From G965237725 sp965237725 (GTDB taxonomy: Bacteria > Pseudomonadota > Gammaproteobacteria > Arenicellales > Poriferihabitantaceae), in the NCBI GenBank assembly GCA_965237725.1, contig OZ250151.1, positions 2,604,001 through 2,668,000 on the forward strand: a stretch of DNA of 64,000 bases, in the 5' to 3' direction. The notes beneath the pieces were generated by a model. It was not told the origin of the DNA. It worked only from the letters and a program-made list of their open reading frames with translations, and searched no databases. The translations under genes were made by a program, and so were the position numbers. This document shows positions 16,764-25,763 of the stretch, piece by piece. Positions within the stretch are counted from its first letter, which is position 1; each line of letters begins with the position of its first letter.

Positions 16764-17801
16764 GTGTTCGAAACAGGCATACAACTTGAATATAAGAAGG
16801 GTCGATTTCCGCTAAGATTTTGTCTGCTTGGGTTTGCCGTAGCAGGCCTGGGGCTGGTTTTTTCCGAGGGCTCCCAATGGATGGACACTATGCCCTTGGC
16901 CCGGGTATTTACGGTTTTCTGCTACGTCGCGGCTTTTTGTGTTGTGGGCCTGTCACTGATAAAAATACTCCAGTCCGCCGTAGCGTCCATGAAACAAACC
17001 ACAGCGCTGAGCCTGGTCTGGCTCGGACTTGTTGGGTTTTCTATAATTTTGGGCGGGGTGATTATCTATGTAATGCCTGGTGGCGAATCTGAAACCGGTA
17101 TCTTTCAGTGGCAATATATTTCGACCGGGCTTGGGCTGTCGACTATCACTTTTACTACTCTGCTCACACCCGTGCTGCTCTGGTTTGAGAAACGAATCTA
17201 TTCAGATCGGGCTTCACATATGGCCTCTGAGGTCGAGCAATATACCAACCTTGATTTTCGAATCCGACCCCACTTTCTGTTTAACTCACTGAATAGTGTT
17301 GCTGGACTGATAGGACAGAATCCAAACCGTGCGGAGACGGCGCTTTATAATCTAGCGGATGTATTTCGCGCCGTCATGTCTGATAAGCGACAACTGGTGC
17401 CATTGAAAGCTGAGCTCGATCTGGCAGAAAAATACCTGTACCTGGAAAAAATTCGTCTGGGTGATCGCCTGGAAATCAAGAGTAAAATTGACCCTAATTG
17501 CCTTGGCATAAAAGTGCCGGTGTTTTTATTACAACCATTATTGGAAAATGCCGTGTATCACGGCATAGAAACCCGATTTAAGGGTGGGAAAATAAGCCTC
17601 AGCATCCAGCTTAACGAAAACCAGATTGTCATGAAAATCACAAATCCATTGCCCGAAGCAGGCATAAGACGAAAAACAGGTAATAAGGTTGCACAACAAA
17701 ATTTGCGTCAGCGCATTGTTGCGGTCTTTGGAAAAACCGCGTCCCTTGATTCTTATGAGGCAGAAACGAGTTTTAATGTAATCGTTCGTCTTCCACTTTA
17801 A
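16764..17801 (+). CDS. algZ: LytS/AlgZ-type sensor histidine kinase
   Basis: A 345-residue membrane histidine kinase with a GTG start. Four hydrophobic segments fill residues about 20-135. The His_kinase domain follows, with the phosphoacceptor H170 in FRIRPHFLFNSLNS, the LLQPLLENAVYHG nucleotide-binding box and a short C-terminal ATPase-type region. This non-classical LytS layout and the position between argH and a LytTR regulator match AlgZ (FimS) of Pseudomonas, which with AlgR controls alginate, pili and virulence traits. The gene ends 20 bases before the response regulator gene. The physiological signal here is unknown. Confidence 0.85.
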   Translation: MFETGIQLEYKKGRFPLRFCLLGFAVAGLGLVFSEGSQWMDTMPLARVFTVFCYVAAFCVVGLSLIKILQSAVASMKQTTALSLVWLGLVGFSIILGGVIIYVMPGGESETGIFQWQYISTGLGLSTITFTTLLTPVLLWFEKRIYSDRASHMASEVEQYTNLDFRIRPHFLFNSLNSVAGLIGQNPNRAETALYNLADVFRAVMSDKRQLVPLKAELDLAEKYLYLEKIRLGDRLEIKSKIDPNCLGIKVPVFLLQPLLENAVYHGIETRFKGGKISLSIQLNENQIVMKITNPLPEAGIRRKTGNKVAQQNLRQRIVAVFGKTASLDSYEAETSFNVIVRLPL

Positions 17802-17821
17802 CATCAACTAGAATAAGCAAT

Positions 17822-18544
17822 ATGAAATATCTTGTGGTAGACGACGAACACCTGGCTCGAGCGAGGTTGCAGGAACTGGTCAAGCGGATAAATCCGGACG
17901 CTGAAGTTTATGAAGCAGCTAATGGCGAAGACGCCATTCAACAATTCGAAAATTATAAGCCTGAGCTCGCACTGGTAGACATCCGTATGCCCGGAATTGG
18001 CGGTATTGAGCTTGCTTATCATTTGTCTTCGACGGATCAACCACCCGCAGTAATTTTTACCACAGCCCATAACGAATATGCATTACAGGCCTTTGACGCC
18101 AATGCCATAGACTATCTTTTGAAGCCGATAAAGCTCGAACGGCTACAACGGGCTCTGGCAAAGGCGGAGCCTCTTTCCCTGCAACAAAATCAGATTTTGA
18201 AGCGCGGCGAAGAACAACGCACCCATATTGCCGTAAGACAACGGGGCCGGTTGAAGTTAATTAGTCTCGGTGAAATCGGATTTTTTAAGGCTGAAAACAA
18301 ATACGTTGTGGTAAAAACAAAAGATGCCGAGTACCTGATCAACGAAACCCTGAATCAGCTCGAAGAAGAATTGGGGGATGCATTCATCAGGTCTCACCGA
18401 AATACTTTGATTTCAACAAAATACCTCGAAGGTATGGAAAAGGTTGATGAAGATAGATGGCAGGTTTTTTTCAAAGGATTTGAAGAAAAACTGGAAGTCA
18501 GTCGTCGACAAAAACCTGTTATTCGAAACTGGCTACGTCATTAA
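17822..18544 (+). CDS. algR: LytTR-family response regulator (AlgR-type)
   Basis: A 240-residue response regulator. The receiver domain has the acidic pocket VVDDEH, phosphoacceptor D53 (LVDIRMPG), and the conserved lysine in YLLKPI. A LytTR DNA-binding domain covers about residues 135-238 (FKAENKYVVV, SHRNTLIS). It is the partner of the upstream kinase. In Pseudomonas, hemC follows algR; here it is followed by a short tandem repeat and an oppositely oriented peptidase gene. Confidence 0.9.
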   Translation: MKYLVVDDEHLARARLQELVKRINPDAEVYEAANGEDAIQQFENYKPELALVDIRMPGIGGIELAYHLSSTDQPPAVIFTTAHNEYALQAFDANAIDYLLKPIKLERLQRALAKAEPLSLQQNQILKRGEEQRTHIAVRQRGRLKLISLGEIGFFKAENKYVVVKTKDAEYLINETLNQLEEELGDAFIRSHRNTLISTKYLEGMEKVDEDRWQVFFKGFEEKLEVSRRQKPVIRNWLRH

Positions 18545-18550
18545 GCTCCT

Positions 18551-18620
18551 GCTTGTGTTTGAGGGCTTGCGTTTGAGAGCTTGCGTTTGAGCGCTTGCGT
18601 TTGAGGCCATGTGTTCGAGG
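18551..18620. repeat. 14-bp tandem repeat, about five copies
   Basis: Directly after the algR stop codon lie four nearly identical 14-mers (GCTTGCGTTTGAGN) and one degenerate copy, with a possible sixth decayed copy after it. The units differ at one or two positions each, mostly the last base. This looks like a small minisatellite produced by slippage. Confidence 0.85.
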
Positions 18621-18668
18621 GCCGCGGTTTCAAATTTAGCTAAATTTAAACTCTTTAGTTCAGCCTCG

Positions 18669-19151
18669 TTAGTTCAGGACCCGTTTGGACTTCCAGTAAT
18701 GGTCCGACCAGTATTCGGATTTCAGGGTCGACTTCATCACCCCACTGGAACCCGATGCGTGGACAAATATACCATTGTCGAGGTAGATGCCCACATGGCG
18801 TTTGAAAAACCCGGTTTTAAAAAAGACCAGATCACCGCTTTTGAGATTTTTAGCACGAATTCGCTTGCCCATATCGGACTGGGCTTCGGTGGTGCGCGGC
18901 ATATGTATACCAAACAGGTCATCGTAGGCTTCAACCACCAGTGCTGAGCAATCGATACCGCCGCCATTGCTGCCGCCATATTGATAACTGGTTCCTTGCC
19001 ACTTTTGATAAAAGGCTTCAATTTCCGCCGTTCGAGTGACTTCATTGCTGGGTCGCGGCAAGAATAAACAACCGCTTAAGCTTATTACCAGAACCACACT
19101 GATCAATCTGGTAAATATTGCAGGCAAATGTTTTCCCGTCTGTTTTCCCAT
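18669..19151 (-). CDS. NlpC/P60-family lipoprotein (cell-wall peptidase)
   Basis: An outer-membrane-type lipoprotein of about 160 residues with a C-terminal NlpC/P60 peptidase domain. The catalytic cysteine is in GIDCSALV, the first histidine in RHVGIYL and the third polar residue in the FVHASGSSGV segment, as in Spr/MepS-type D,L-endopeptidases that cut peptidoglycan peptides. The ATG at 19149-19151 gives a compact signal peptide ending in the lipobox LSGC. An in-frame ATG at 19175 and a TTG at 19223, which would overlap the upstream stop, are alternatives. It follows the oxidase-assembly genes on the same strand but its job is probably separate. Confidence 0.85.
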   Translation of the reverse strand: MGKQTGKHLPAIFTRLISVVLVISLSGCLFLPRPSNEVTRTAEIEAFYQKWQGTSYQYGGSNGGGIDCSALVVEAYDDLFGIHMPRTTEAQSDMGKRIRAKNLKSGDLVFFKTGFFKRHVGIYLDNGIFVHASGSSGVMKSTLKSEYWSDHYWKSKRVLN

Positions 19152-19219
19152 CTGTTTCAACGTGAACTTATGCATGTGAATAGTTTGTGCCCCCAAACTA
19201 TTTGCGTCACGACATTGTA

Positions 19220-19837
19220 TCAACCAATTCTGGACAGTTTAAGTAGTTTTTTCAAATCTTTCAGTAATAGTCTCGGTTCCAGATCCAGGGGAATTAACAT
19301 CATCACATTTCCCAGAGGATCAATCAGCAGTGCGTCATTTTCATTTTGCGCAGAATCCTTCATAATCTTTTCAAGTTGATCTTCCAGACCAGACTCACCT
19401 GAAAATAATAATTTGGCATCGGCATGATTGAGCACCATTTCATCCCCTAGATCTGGATTTTCCAGAATTAGAAATCGCTGTATACGATTCGCATCTTTGC
19501 CCACAGCAAGTCGAGTCTGCCGACTGTTGTATATCGATTTCTCACATTGGTCACTACAAACCGATGGCAGCAAATGAACGATGGTCCATTTGCGTTTCAG
19601 TGAATCAAAATTAATTTCCCCATCGCCGTGGTGGGCGTTACTGAATGGTTCCAGGGATATCAAAGGTTCGATTAGTGGCGCATGATTTGCTTTGCCCTCG
19701 GGGATAAAACTGGCGTTGAGGCCGTAATACCAGATGAATGCCCCCAGAAGCGGCCCCAGGAAAAGAGAAAAAATGAATATCAATTTTACTCGATTAACGG
19801 TAATGTTTTTTGCACTCATGTTTTGATCAGATTTCAT
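19220..19837 (-). CDS. Membrane-anchored thioredoxin-like protein of the oxidase locus (Sco-like)
   Basis: A 205-residue protein with one N-terminal membrane span (about residues 17-38, IFIFSLFLGPLLGAFIWYYG) and a soluble thioredoxin-like domain. It has a CxxxC pair (VCSDQC, near 93-97), the spacing of the copper-binding site of Sco proteins, though the surrounding Sco motifs are weak. Proteins of this kind regularly sit next to SURF1 in gammaproteobacterial cox loci. It lies five bases downstream of SURF1, and a role in CuA or subunit assembly is likely. Confidence 0.7.
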   Translation of the reverse strand: MKSDQNMSAKNITVNRVKLIFIFSLFLGPLLGAFIWYYGLNASFIPEGKANHAPLIEPLISLEPFSNAHHGDGEINFDSLKRKWTIVHLLPSVCSDQCEKSIYNSRQTRLAVGKDANRIQRFLILENPDLGDEMVLNHADAKLLFSGESGLEDQLEKIMKDSAQNENDALLIDPLGNVMMLIPLDLEPRLLLKDLKKLLKLSRIG

Positions 19838-19842
19838 AAATT

Positions 19843-20577
19843 TTAGCTGTGTTTGTTACGCTTCCAGATGACGCCGTAAATCCCCAGAGTGAGGGCCAGG
19901 GCCCACCACTGAAAGGCATAGCCGTAGTGGCGGCTGGCATCAACCACCCAGGGTGACCAGTTCGCAATAAGCCCAGGCATCGGATTAAGCTCGACTAATA
20001 TTACCGGCTCGAGCTCGGTATCAAGGGCCTGGCCCAGTGCTTTTTTATCAAAGTATTGTACCAACCTCGGCCATGCATTGGCGTCGGTATAGGCGGGACC
20101 AAGGGTAAACCCTTTCTGGGGCAAGTACAGTTGCCCCGATACGCTTACCATGTCCATAACTTCGGCATCGGATTGATCCCGTACTCGCGATAGTTCGAAT
20201 TCATTCAATGAAATTTTCTCTACCCAGCCACGATTGACCAGAATCACCGAGCCGTCCTGTTTTAATTCAAATGGCTCCAGCAATTCAAAGCCTAGCCGCC
20301 CCTGATTAACCCTGTTTTCGAGCAGAAACGTGTGCTCTTGAATCCAGCTGCCGTGAACAATGACTTGCTGATAATTCAAGTCAGTCCAGTTTGTTGGACG
20401 TTGATCAACATGGCTTAGGGTTTGCCGGGATACCAGAGTTTCTATGTGTTTTTTCTCAAGACCCCGTTTCACTTGCCAACTGCCAAGGCCAATCAGCAGT
20501 GACAATGCCATAACGTATATGACTACAGTGACACGAATTGCTGGCGTTTTTATAGGTTTCGTGGTCATATCATCCAA
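19843..20577 (-). CDS. SURF1-family cytochrome oxidase assembly protein
   Basis: A 244-residue SURF1/Shy1 protein with membrane spans at each end (about residues 15-35 and 220-238) and a periplasmic core. Recognisable family features are the N-terminal LGSWQVKRGLEKK motif, the VNRGWV segment and the C-terminal YGYAFQWWALAL. SURF1 delivers or positions heme a in subunit I of aa3-type oxidases. It is divergent from a DUF2909 gene and precedes the Sco-like gene. Confidence 0.92.
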   Translation of the reverse strand: MDDMTTKPIKTPAIRVTVVIYVMALSLLIGLGSWQVKRGLEKKHIETLVSRQTLSHVDQRPTNWTDLNYQQVIVHGSWIQEHTFLLENRVNQGRLGFELLEPFELKQDGSVILVNRGWVEKISLNEFELSRVRDQSDAEVMDMVSVSGQLYLPQKGFTLGPAYTDANAWPRLVQYFDKKALGQALDTELEPVILVELNPMPGLIANWSPWVVDASRHYGYAFQWWALALTLGIYGVIWKRNKHS

Positions 20578-20598
20578 TCCTTATATCACACCGAAATC

Positions 20599-20808
20599 AT
20601 GTTATTTAAAGTCATCCTGATTGCCCTACTGCTATTTGTGGTGGTTAGTCTGTTCACTGGATTTTACTACCTTGTTAAAGATCCTTCTTCTTCAACTCGG
20701 ATTGTCAAATCCCTAATGATTCGGGTAGGACTGTCCCTTTTCATCATGTTGTTACTCTTCGTTGGCGTCCATATGGGCTGGGTTACCCCCCATGGTTTTG
20801 GTGAATAA
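20599..20808 (+). CDS. DUF2909 twin-transmembrane protein
   Basis: A 69-residue protein with two hydrophobic spans (about residues 3-25 and 44-62) separated by a short polar loop. It matches DUF2909, a small membrane family found between coxC and SURF1 in many gammaproteobacteria. The orientation opposite to both neighbours is the usual one. It is thought to assist the oxidase but has no proven role. Confidence 0.85.
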   Translation: MLFKVILIALLLFVVVSLFTGFYYLVKDPSSSTRIVKSLMIRVGLSLFIMLLLFVGVHMGWVTPHGFGE

Positions 20809-20907
20809 CCTATTTTGGGACATGAGCCGCTCCTGCGCGTGACCGCCAGGGAAGGCGGGAGTGCAGACAATGCAGGAGCAATTATCTGCCAGGCCATCCA
20901 TGGCCAT

Positions 20908-20934
20908 AAAAGCGCTGACTTGCAGCGCTTTTTT
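20908..20934. terminator. Bidirectional intrinsic terminator after coxC and DUF2909
   Basis: AGCGCTG (20911-20917) pairs with CAGCGCT (20923-20929) around ACTTG, with AAAA before and TTTTTT after. The A-run and T-run make it usable in both directions, which fits the two converging genes. Confidence 0.8.
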
Positions 20935-20990
20935 AGTAGAAACGTTACGAACGAAGCCTAACGGACAAAATAACAGTCCTGCAATATTTT

Positions 20991-21857
20991 CTACAATATA
21001 TAGACAAAGATAAAAAGCCCCAACCAAACCACATCCACAAAATGCCAATACCAGGCCGCCGCTTCAAATGCGAAGTGACGCTCGGGGGTGAAGTGGCCGC
21101 GTATGGCGCGGAACATCATCACTGTGAGCATGATTGCACCCAGGGTGACGTGCATACCGTGAAAACCGGTGAGCATAAAAAATGTTGAACCATATACGCC
21201 ACTGCTGAGTTTCATGCCTTCGTGATAGGCTTCTTGATACTCAACGGCCTGGAGGAAGACAAACAAATATCCCAGGGTAACTGTGAGCAGCAAACCAATA
21301 ATAATTTGTTTCCGATTGTTGACTTTTATCGCATGGTGGGCCCAGGTCACGGTCAATCCAGAGGTCAGCAGAATGATCGTATTCAAAAAGGGTAATGGCC
21401 ACCAACCCATGTGAAAATCGCTGTCACCCATGTCCCCCGGTCCATTGGTAGGCCAGATTTCCGAGTAGTTCGGCCAAAGCACGCTGTGGGTTAATTCTTT
21501 TGCCCCTTCTCCCAACAACCACGGAACAGAAAGCTCGCGAGCGTAATATAAGGCGCCAAAAAATGCGGCGAAGAACATGACTTCCGAAAAAATAAACCAG
21601 CTCATGCCCAATCGAAATGACATGTCTTCCCAGCCTTTATATGTGCCCGATTCGCTTTCCCGAATTACCGTACCAAACCAGCCGAATAACATGACAACGA
21701 ATAGCGCAAACCCTGCAGCAGTAAACCACATTCCAATAGAACTTCCATTCAGGTGCGAAGCGAAACCGCTTACCATGAGAGTTAATGCTATGGAGCCCCA
21801 GATCGGCCACTTTGCAGCCTCGGGAACATAGTAAGAATGGTCTGTTGCTTCTGACAT
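20991..21857 (-). CDS. coxC: Cytochrome c oxidase subunit III
   Basis: A 288-residue subunit III of the heme-copper oxidase, with seven predicted membrane spans. Typical segments include SEVMFFAAFFGALYYAREL, HHAIK, TGFHGMHVTLGAI and WYWHFVDVVWL near the C-terminus. It stabilises the catalytic core and proton uptake in the inner membrane. It follows ctaG by 22 bases and ends the oxidase structural operon before a terminator. Confidence 0.96.
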   Translation of the reverse strand: MSEATDHSYYVPEAAKWPIWGSIALTLMVSGFASHLNGSSIGMWFTAAGFALFVVMLFGWFGTVIRESESGTYKGWEDMSFRLGMSWFIFSEVMFFAAFFGALYYARELSVPWLLGEGAKELTHSVLWPNYSEIWPTNGPGDMGDSDFHMGWWPLPFLNTIILLTSGLTVTWAHHAIKVNNRKQIIIGLLLTVTLGYLFVFLQAVEYQEAYHEGMKLSSGVYGSTFFMLTGFHGMHVTLGAIMLTVMMFRAIRGHFTPERHFAFEAAAWYWHFVDVVWLGLFIFVYIL

Positions 21858-21879
21858 AGTTGTGCCTCTAGATAAAATA

Positions 21880-22431
21880 TTAGTTAATTCGACTGTTTAC
21901 ATCAAAAAATGTATAGGAAAGGGTTACCGTGGTGACATCTTCGGGCAAGCCTGAATCCACCACAAACGTGAGTGGCATGTGTTTTTCTTCGTTGGCCTGA
22001 AATTCCTGCTGAGTAAAGCAAAAACATTCTGTTTTATTGAAATAGCTAGCGGCCACATTGGGCGCCACACTGGGGACGGCCTGGCCTATCATGACCTGAT
22101 TTAACTGATTGGTGGCAATGTAGTGGGTCTGATAGGGTTTGCCCGGACTGACCATCATACTCTTGACCGCGGGGCCAAACGCCCAGGGTGCTGCCTGGTT
22201 TAAAGCGCTGATAAATTCCACTTTCACCAGTCGTTCCTCGTCCACATCCAGCTGCCGGACCTCGGCGGTTGAAATACTGCCGGTTTTACCATTGAGCCCG
22301 GTTATGTCACAGAATATGTCATAAATCGGCACCATCAGATAACCGAAGCCAAACATTGCTATGGGAATTACGAACAGATGTGCAATGCCGATCTTTCTAT
22401 GGCCCAAGTTTTTATTGCCAACGGTCTTCAT
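21880..22431 (-). CDS. ctaG: Cytochrome c oxidase assembly protein CtaG (Cox11 type)
   Basis: A 183-residue Cox11-family protein with one N-terminal membrane anchor (about residues 14-35) and a periplasmic immunoglobulin-like domain. The copper-binding motif is present as ECFCFTQQEF near residue 136. Cox11 inserts CuB into subunit I. Its place between coxA and coxC is the standard one. Confidence 0.95.
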   Translation of the reverse strand: MKTVGNKNLGHRKIGIAHLFVIPIAMFGFGYLMVPIYDIFCDITGLNGKTGSISTAEVRQLDVDEERLVKVEFISALNQAAPWAFGPAVKSMMVSPGKPYQTHYIATNQLNQVMIGQAVPSVAPNVAASYFNKTECFCFTQQEFQANEEKHMPLTFVVDSGLPEDVTTVTLSYTFFDVNSRIN

Positions 22432-22437
22432 CTTAGT

Positions 22438-22536
22438 TTAAAGGCTTCCTGTGATTCCCATATAAATGAAACCGAAATAGAACGAAAGCGCGACAATAAA
22501 CAAAATGGTTACCGTTGTTTTAACGCGCTTGTCCAT
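22438..22536 (-). CDS. Small single-span membrane protein of the cox operon (32 aa)
   Basis: A 32-residue ORF, below common length cut-offs, starts at the ATG at 22534-22536 and ends six bases before the ctaG start. It begins MDKRVKTTV, continues as one hydrophobic helix (ILFIVALSFYFGFIYMGI) and ends GSL. Position between coxA and ctaG, the basic N-terminus and the single span match the tiny oxidase assembly proteins annotated at this position in other proteobacteria. It may help CuB insertion or subunit I stability. Confidence 0.7.
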   Translation of the reverse strand: MDKRVKTTVTILFIVALSFYFGFIYMGITGSL

Positions 22537-22586
22537 TTTTATGACGGTGGAAGTAAACAAAATATTTCAGCTATTTAATCGGCTAC

Positions 22587-24170
22587 TTACTTAACAATCG
22601 GTTGGGGATCAAAGGTGTGGTATGGCGGTGGTGAACTAACCGTCCATTCAAGACCCCGTGCACCCTCCCAAACTTCATCGGTGGCTTTTTCACCGCCCCG
22701 AATACACTTCACTACCAGGACCAGTAATAGTATCTGGGCAAAACCGAAGCCGAATGCACCAATGGTTGCGATTTGGTTGAAGTCGGTGAATTGCACCGAA
22801 TAATCCGGAATACGCCGTGGCATGCCGGCAAGACCAACGAAGTGCATGGGGAAGAATAAAACATTCACGAATATGGTTGATAACCAGAAATGCCATTTAC
22901 CCAGAGTTTCGTTGTAATAGTTTCCGGTCCATTTAGGCAGCCAGTAGTAGACCCCGGCAACAATGCCGAAGATCGCACCCGGCACCAGTACATAATGGAA
23001 ATGGGCAACAATGAAATAGGTGTCGTGGTATTGGAAATCCACTGGAGTGATTGCCATCATCAATCCGGAAAATCCGCCGATGCTAAACATCACCACAAAA
23101 CCCAGTGCGAACAGCATGGGTGTCTCAAAAGTCATCGCACCTTTCCACATGGTGGATACCCAGTTAAATACTTTTACCCCGGTTGGCACGGCGATTAACA
23201 TGGTGGTGAACATAAAGAATAGTTCGCCGGTTAATGGCATGCCCACGGTAAACATATGGTGGGCCCAGACGATAAACGACAAAAATGCAATGGATGCGGT
23301 GGCATAAACCATGGAACTGTAGCCGAATAATCGTTTGCGCGAGAATGTGGGAATAATTTCCGATACCACACCAAACGAAGGCAGAATCAGGATATACACT
23401 TCAGGGTGGCCGAAGAACCAGAAAATATGCTGGAACATTACCGGATCACCACCGCCGGCGGCATCGAAGAAACTGGTGCCAAAATATTTATCGGTCAACA
23501 ACATGGTCACCGCGCCTGCCAGGACCGGCATAACCGCGATAAGCAGATAGGCGGTAATAAACCAGGTCCATACGAACAGTGGCATCTTCATGAATGTCAT
23601 GCCTGGGGCGCGAAGATTCATGATGGTGGCGACGATATTTATCGCACCCATGATTGAAGAAACGCCTAACAAGTGAATTGCGAAAATCAGATAGGGCAAT
23701 GCGTTACCAGTCTGCAAGGACAATGGCGGATAGAGGGTCCAGCCAGCAGCGGGTCCGCCACCTTCCATAAACAGGGTGGAAAGCATCAGGCCGAAACCAA
23801 ATGGCAGAATCCAGAAACTCCAGTTATTCATTCGTGGCAAGGCCATATCCGGCGCACCCACCATCATCGGCAGCATCCAGTTGGCAAGGCCGACGAATGC
23901 CGGCATGATCACACCGAAAATCATCACCAACGCGTGTAGCGTTGTCATCTGATTAAAAAAGTGAGGATCTACAATTTGTAATCCGGGTTGAAACAACTCG
24001 GCTCTGATCACCAGCGCCATGGCGCCGCCGATAAAAAACATAATCATCGCGAACCACAGATAGAGTGTGCCGATATCTTTATGGTTGGTGGTTGTAACCC
24101 AGCGCATTAATCCCGGGGCTGGACCGTGGTGATCGTGTCCGTCGTGAGCATCTGTTGCGTATGCGTTCAT
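22587..24170 (-). CDS. coxA: Cytochrome c oxidase subunit I
   Basis: A 527-residue heme-copper oxidase subunit I with twelve membrane spans. The CuB/His-Tyr site is visible in FWFFGHPEVYILILP, and the HH pair for heme a3 and CuB and the AHFHYVLV segment with heme histidines follow. The K-channel and D-channel residues appear normal (NWMLPMMVGAPDMALPRMN carries the D-channel Asp and Asn). Type A1 aa3 oxidase is inferred. It reduces O2 to water with proton pumping. Confidence 0.97.
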   Translation of the reverse strand: MNAYATDAHDGHDHHGPAPGLMRWVTTTNHKDIGTLYLWFAMIMFFIGGAMALVIRAELFQPGLQIVDPHFFNQMTTLHALVMIFGVIMPAFVGLANWMLPMMVGAPDMALPRMNNWSFWILPFGFGLMLSTLFMEGGGPAAGWTLYPPLSLQTGNALPYLIFAIHLLGVSSIMGAINIVATIMNLRAPGMTFMKMPLFVWTWFITAYLLIAVMPVLAGAVTMLLTDKYFGTSFFDAAGGGDPVMFQHIFWFFGHPEVYILILPSFGVVSEIIPTFSRKRLFGYSSMVYATASIAFLSFIVWAHHMFTVGMPLTGELFFMFTTMLIAVPTGVKVFNWVSTMWKGAMTFETPMLFALGFVVMFSIGGFSGLMMAITPVDFQYHDTYFIVAHFHYVLVPGAIFGIVAGVYYWLPKWTGNYYNETLGKWHFWLSTIFVNVLFFPMHFVGLAGMPRRIPDYSVQFTDFNQIATIGAFGFGFAQILLLVLVVKCIRGGEKATDEVWEGARGLEWTVSSPPPYHTFDPQPIVK

Positions 24171-24221
24171 TAACTAATCCTCTAAATTTAGTCTATTGTA
24201 TTCTTTGTTGGTGGTCCGAAC

Positions 24222-25409
24222 TTATTGAACCCGGGCGGCTTTTACAGCTGCAGGCTGGACTATATCGCCAGTGTCATTGCCCCAGGCATTGCGCTCAAAA
24301 GTAATAACAGCGGCGATATCGGCATCATTAAGCGTGGTGGCAAATGGCTGCATCGCCGTTCCCGCCAGACCATTCATGACGACATCGATATGATCGGCAA
24401 TTTCGCCAAGTATAATGGGGCTACCTACCAGGGAAGGGAAGACCCCTTCTATACCCTGGCCGTTGCCCTGGTGACAGGCGGCGCAACTTGTGCCATAGAC
24501 ACCTTCACCGCGTTCAACCAGCTCCTCCAATCCCCATTCGCGATCTGCGGAATTGGCTTCGGCTTCAGCCGCTGCAAGTTCAACGGTCACCCATTCGTCA
24601 TAGGCGCCCTGGGAAACCGCTTCAACTACAATAGGCATGAAACCGTGATCACGGCCACACAATTCTGCGCATTGCCCACGATAAACCCCTTCTTCCTCGA
24701 TCTGGAACCACATGGCATTGATAAAACCGGGAACAGCATCTTTTTTCACCGCGACCGCAGGCATCCACCAGGCATGGAGTACATCGCTGGCGGTTAGCAG
24801 TATTCGAACTTTTTTGTCCACTGGTACTACCACGCGCTTGTCCACTTCGAGCAAATAGTTCTCTATACTGTAGGGATCAACTCCCGAATTTAATACTGCG
24901 GCCTCGCGATGATCTGGATGGAGGCTGCTGATAAAACGAATGCCTTCGTTGACGTATTCGTATTCCCATTTCCACTGATGACCCGTCACTTTGAGGGTAA
25001 TATCAGCGTCTTCGGTTCGTTCCATGGCAATCAGGGTTTTCGCCGCCGGAACGGCCAGGATAACCAGGATAACAAATGGTGCAAAGGTCCATACACATTC
25101 CAGGGCAAGACTCTCATGGAAAGTAGCGGGTTTCACGCCTTTGGATTTGCGGTGATATATGATGCTGTACGCCATGGCACCGAAAACCACCACGCCAATG
25201 CCGGTACAGATCCATAATACGAACATATGCATGTCGTAAACTCTATGGCTTATTTCAGTTACCCCTTGGGTCAGATTGAGCTGCCAATCTGCCATTGCAG
25301 TAGAACTGATTGCCCACAGGGCTGCGACCCATACCACATGGGCTGCCAATCGGACCGCCCCACGGACTAATGCGAGACCTCGAATGGGCATTCGTAGAAT
25401 ATTCTTCAT
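24222..25409 (-). CDS. coxB: Cytochrome c oxidase subunit II with C-terminal cytochrome c domain
   Basis: A 395-residue subunit II. Residues 1-41 form a long signal sequence (ends TAMA), two membrane spans follow (about 63-85 and 105-128), then the CuA cupredoxin domain with GQCAELCGRDHGFMP. A cytochrome c domain with heme motif CAACH near residue 316 is fused at the C-terminus, as in caa3-like enzymes. It accepts electrons from cytochrome c. It is the first gene of the structural operon; the AT-rich 350 bases upstream should hold the promoter. Confidence 0.96.
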   Translation of the reverse strand: MKNILRMPIRGLALVRGAVRLAAHVVWVAALWAISSTAMADWQLNLTQGVTEISHRVYDMHMFVLWICTGIGVVVFGAMAYSIIYHRKSKGVKPATFHESLALECVWTFAPFVILVILAVPAAKTLIAMERTEDADITLKVTGHQWKWEYEYVNEGIRFISSLHPDHREAAVLNSGVDPYSIENYLLEVDKRVVVPVDKKVRILLTASDVLHAWWMPAVAVKKDAVPGFINAMWFQIEEEGVYRGQCAELCGRDHGFMPIVVEAVSQGAYDEWVTVELAAAEAEANSADREWGLEELVERGEGVYGTSCAACHQGNGQGIEGVFPSLVGSPIILGEIADHIDVVMNGLAGTAMQPFATTLNDADIAAVITFERNAWGNDTGDIVQPAAVKAARVQ

Positions 25410-25763
25410 CTAGTTATGAATCCTCACCAACAATAATAAATAATAAACAGGTTTGAATTTAGCGACATTCATAATTTAATCACTAAATTTATTGTTCCAA
25501 ATTACAGAATTGAAATGTTATCGATTTTTCCCGATTTAACAATATTATGTTATTAAACCTTCTGTGTTCACTTTGATTTGCCCGACTAGAAATCACCCAA
25601 TCTCGGCAAAACATTTCTTGAGCTGGCTCAAAAAAAGCGGCATGGTAGCCAAATTGATTCCCGGTTACAAGCGCCCTATTATACAAACGTGCGACAGTAA
25701 TTAAAGGCGCGATTATAGCTTCAAAGCCTGGGCAATGGCTAATCGGGATTTAATTCAACTCTA
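25410..25763. other. AT-rich intergenic region upstream of coxB
   Basis: This 354-base gap has no credible gene. It is strongly AT-rich close to coxB, with several TTATT/AATAA tracts, and should contain the coxBA promoter on the minus strand. An open frame of 65 codons on the minus strand has no family resemblance and atypical composition. No clear terminator or palindromic regulator site is seen. Confidence 0.5.

Noticed and set aside
18551..18634. Tandem 14-mers considered as a CRISPR array
   Set aside because: Units are directly adjacent with no spacers, and no cas genes are near.
25489..25686. 65-codon minus-strand frame upstream of coxB
   Set aside because: No family resemblance, atypical composition and no clear start signal; treated as promoter region.
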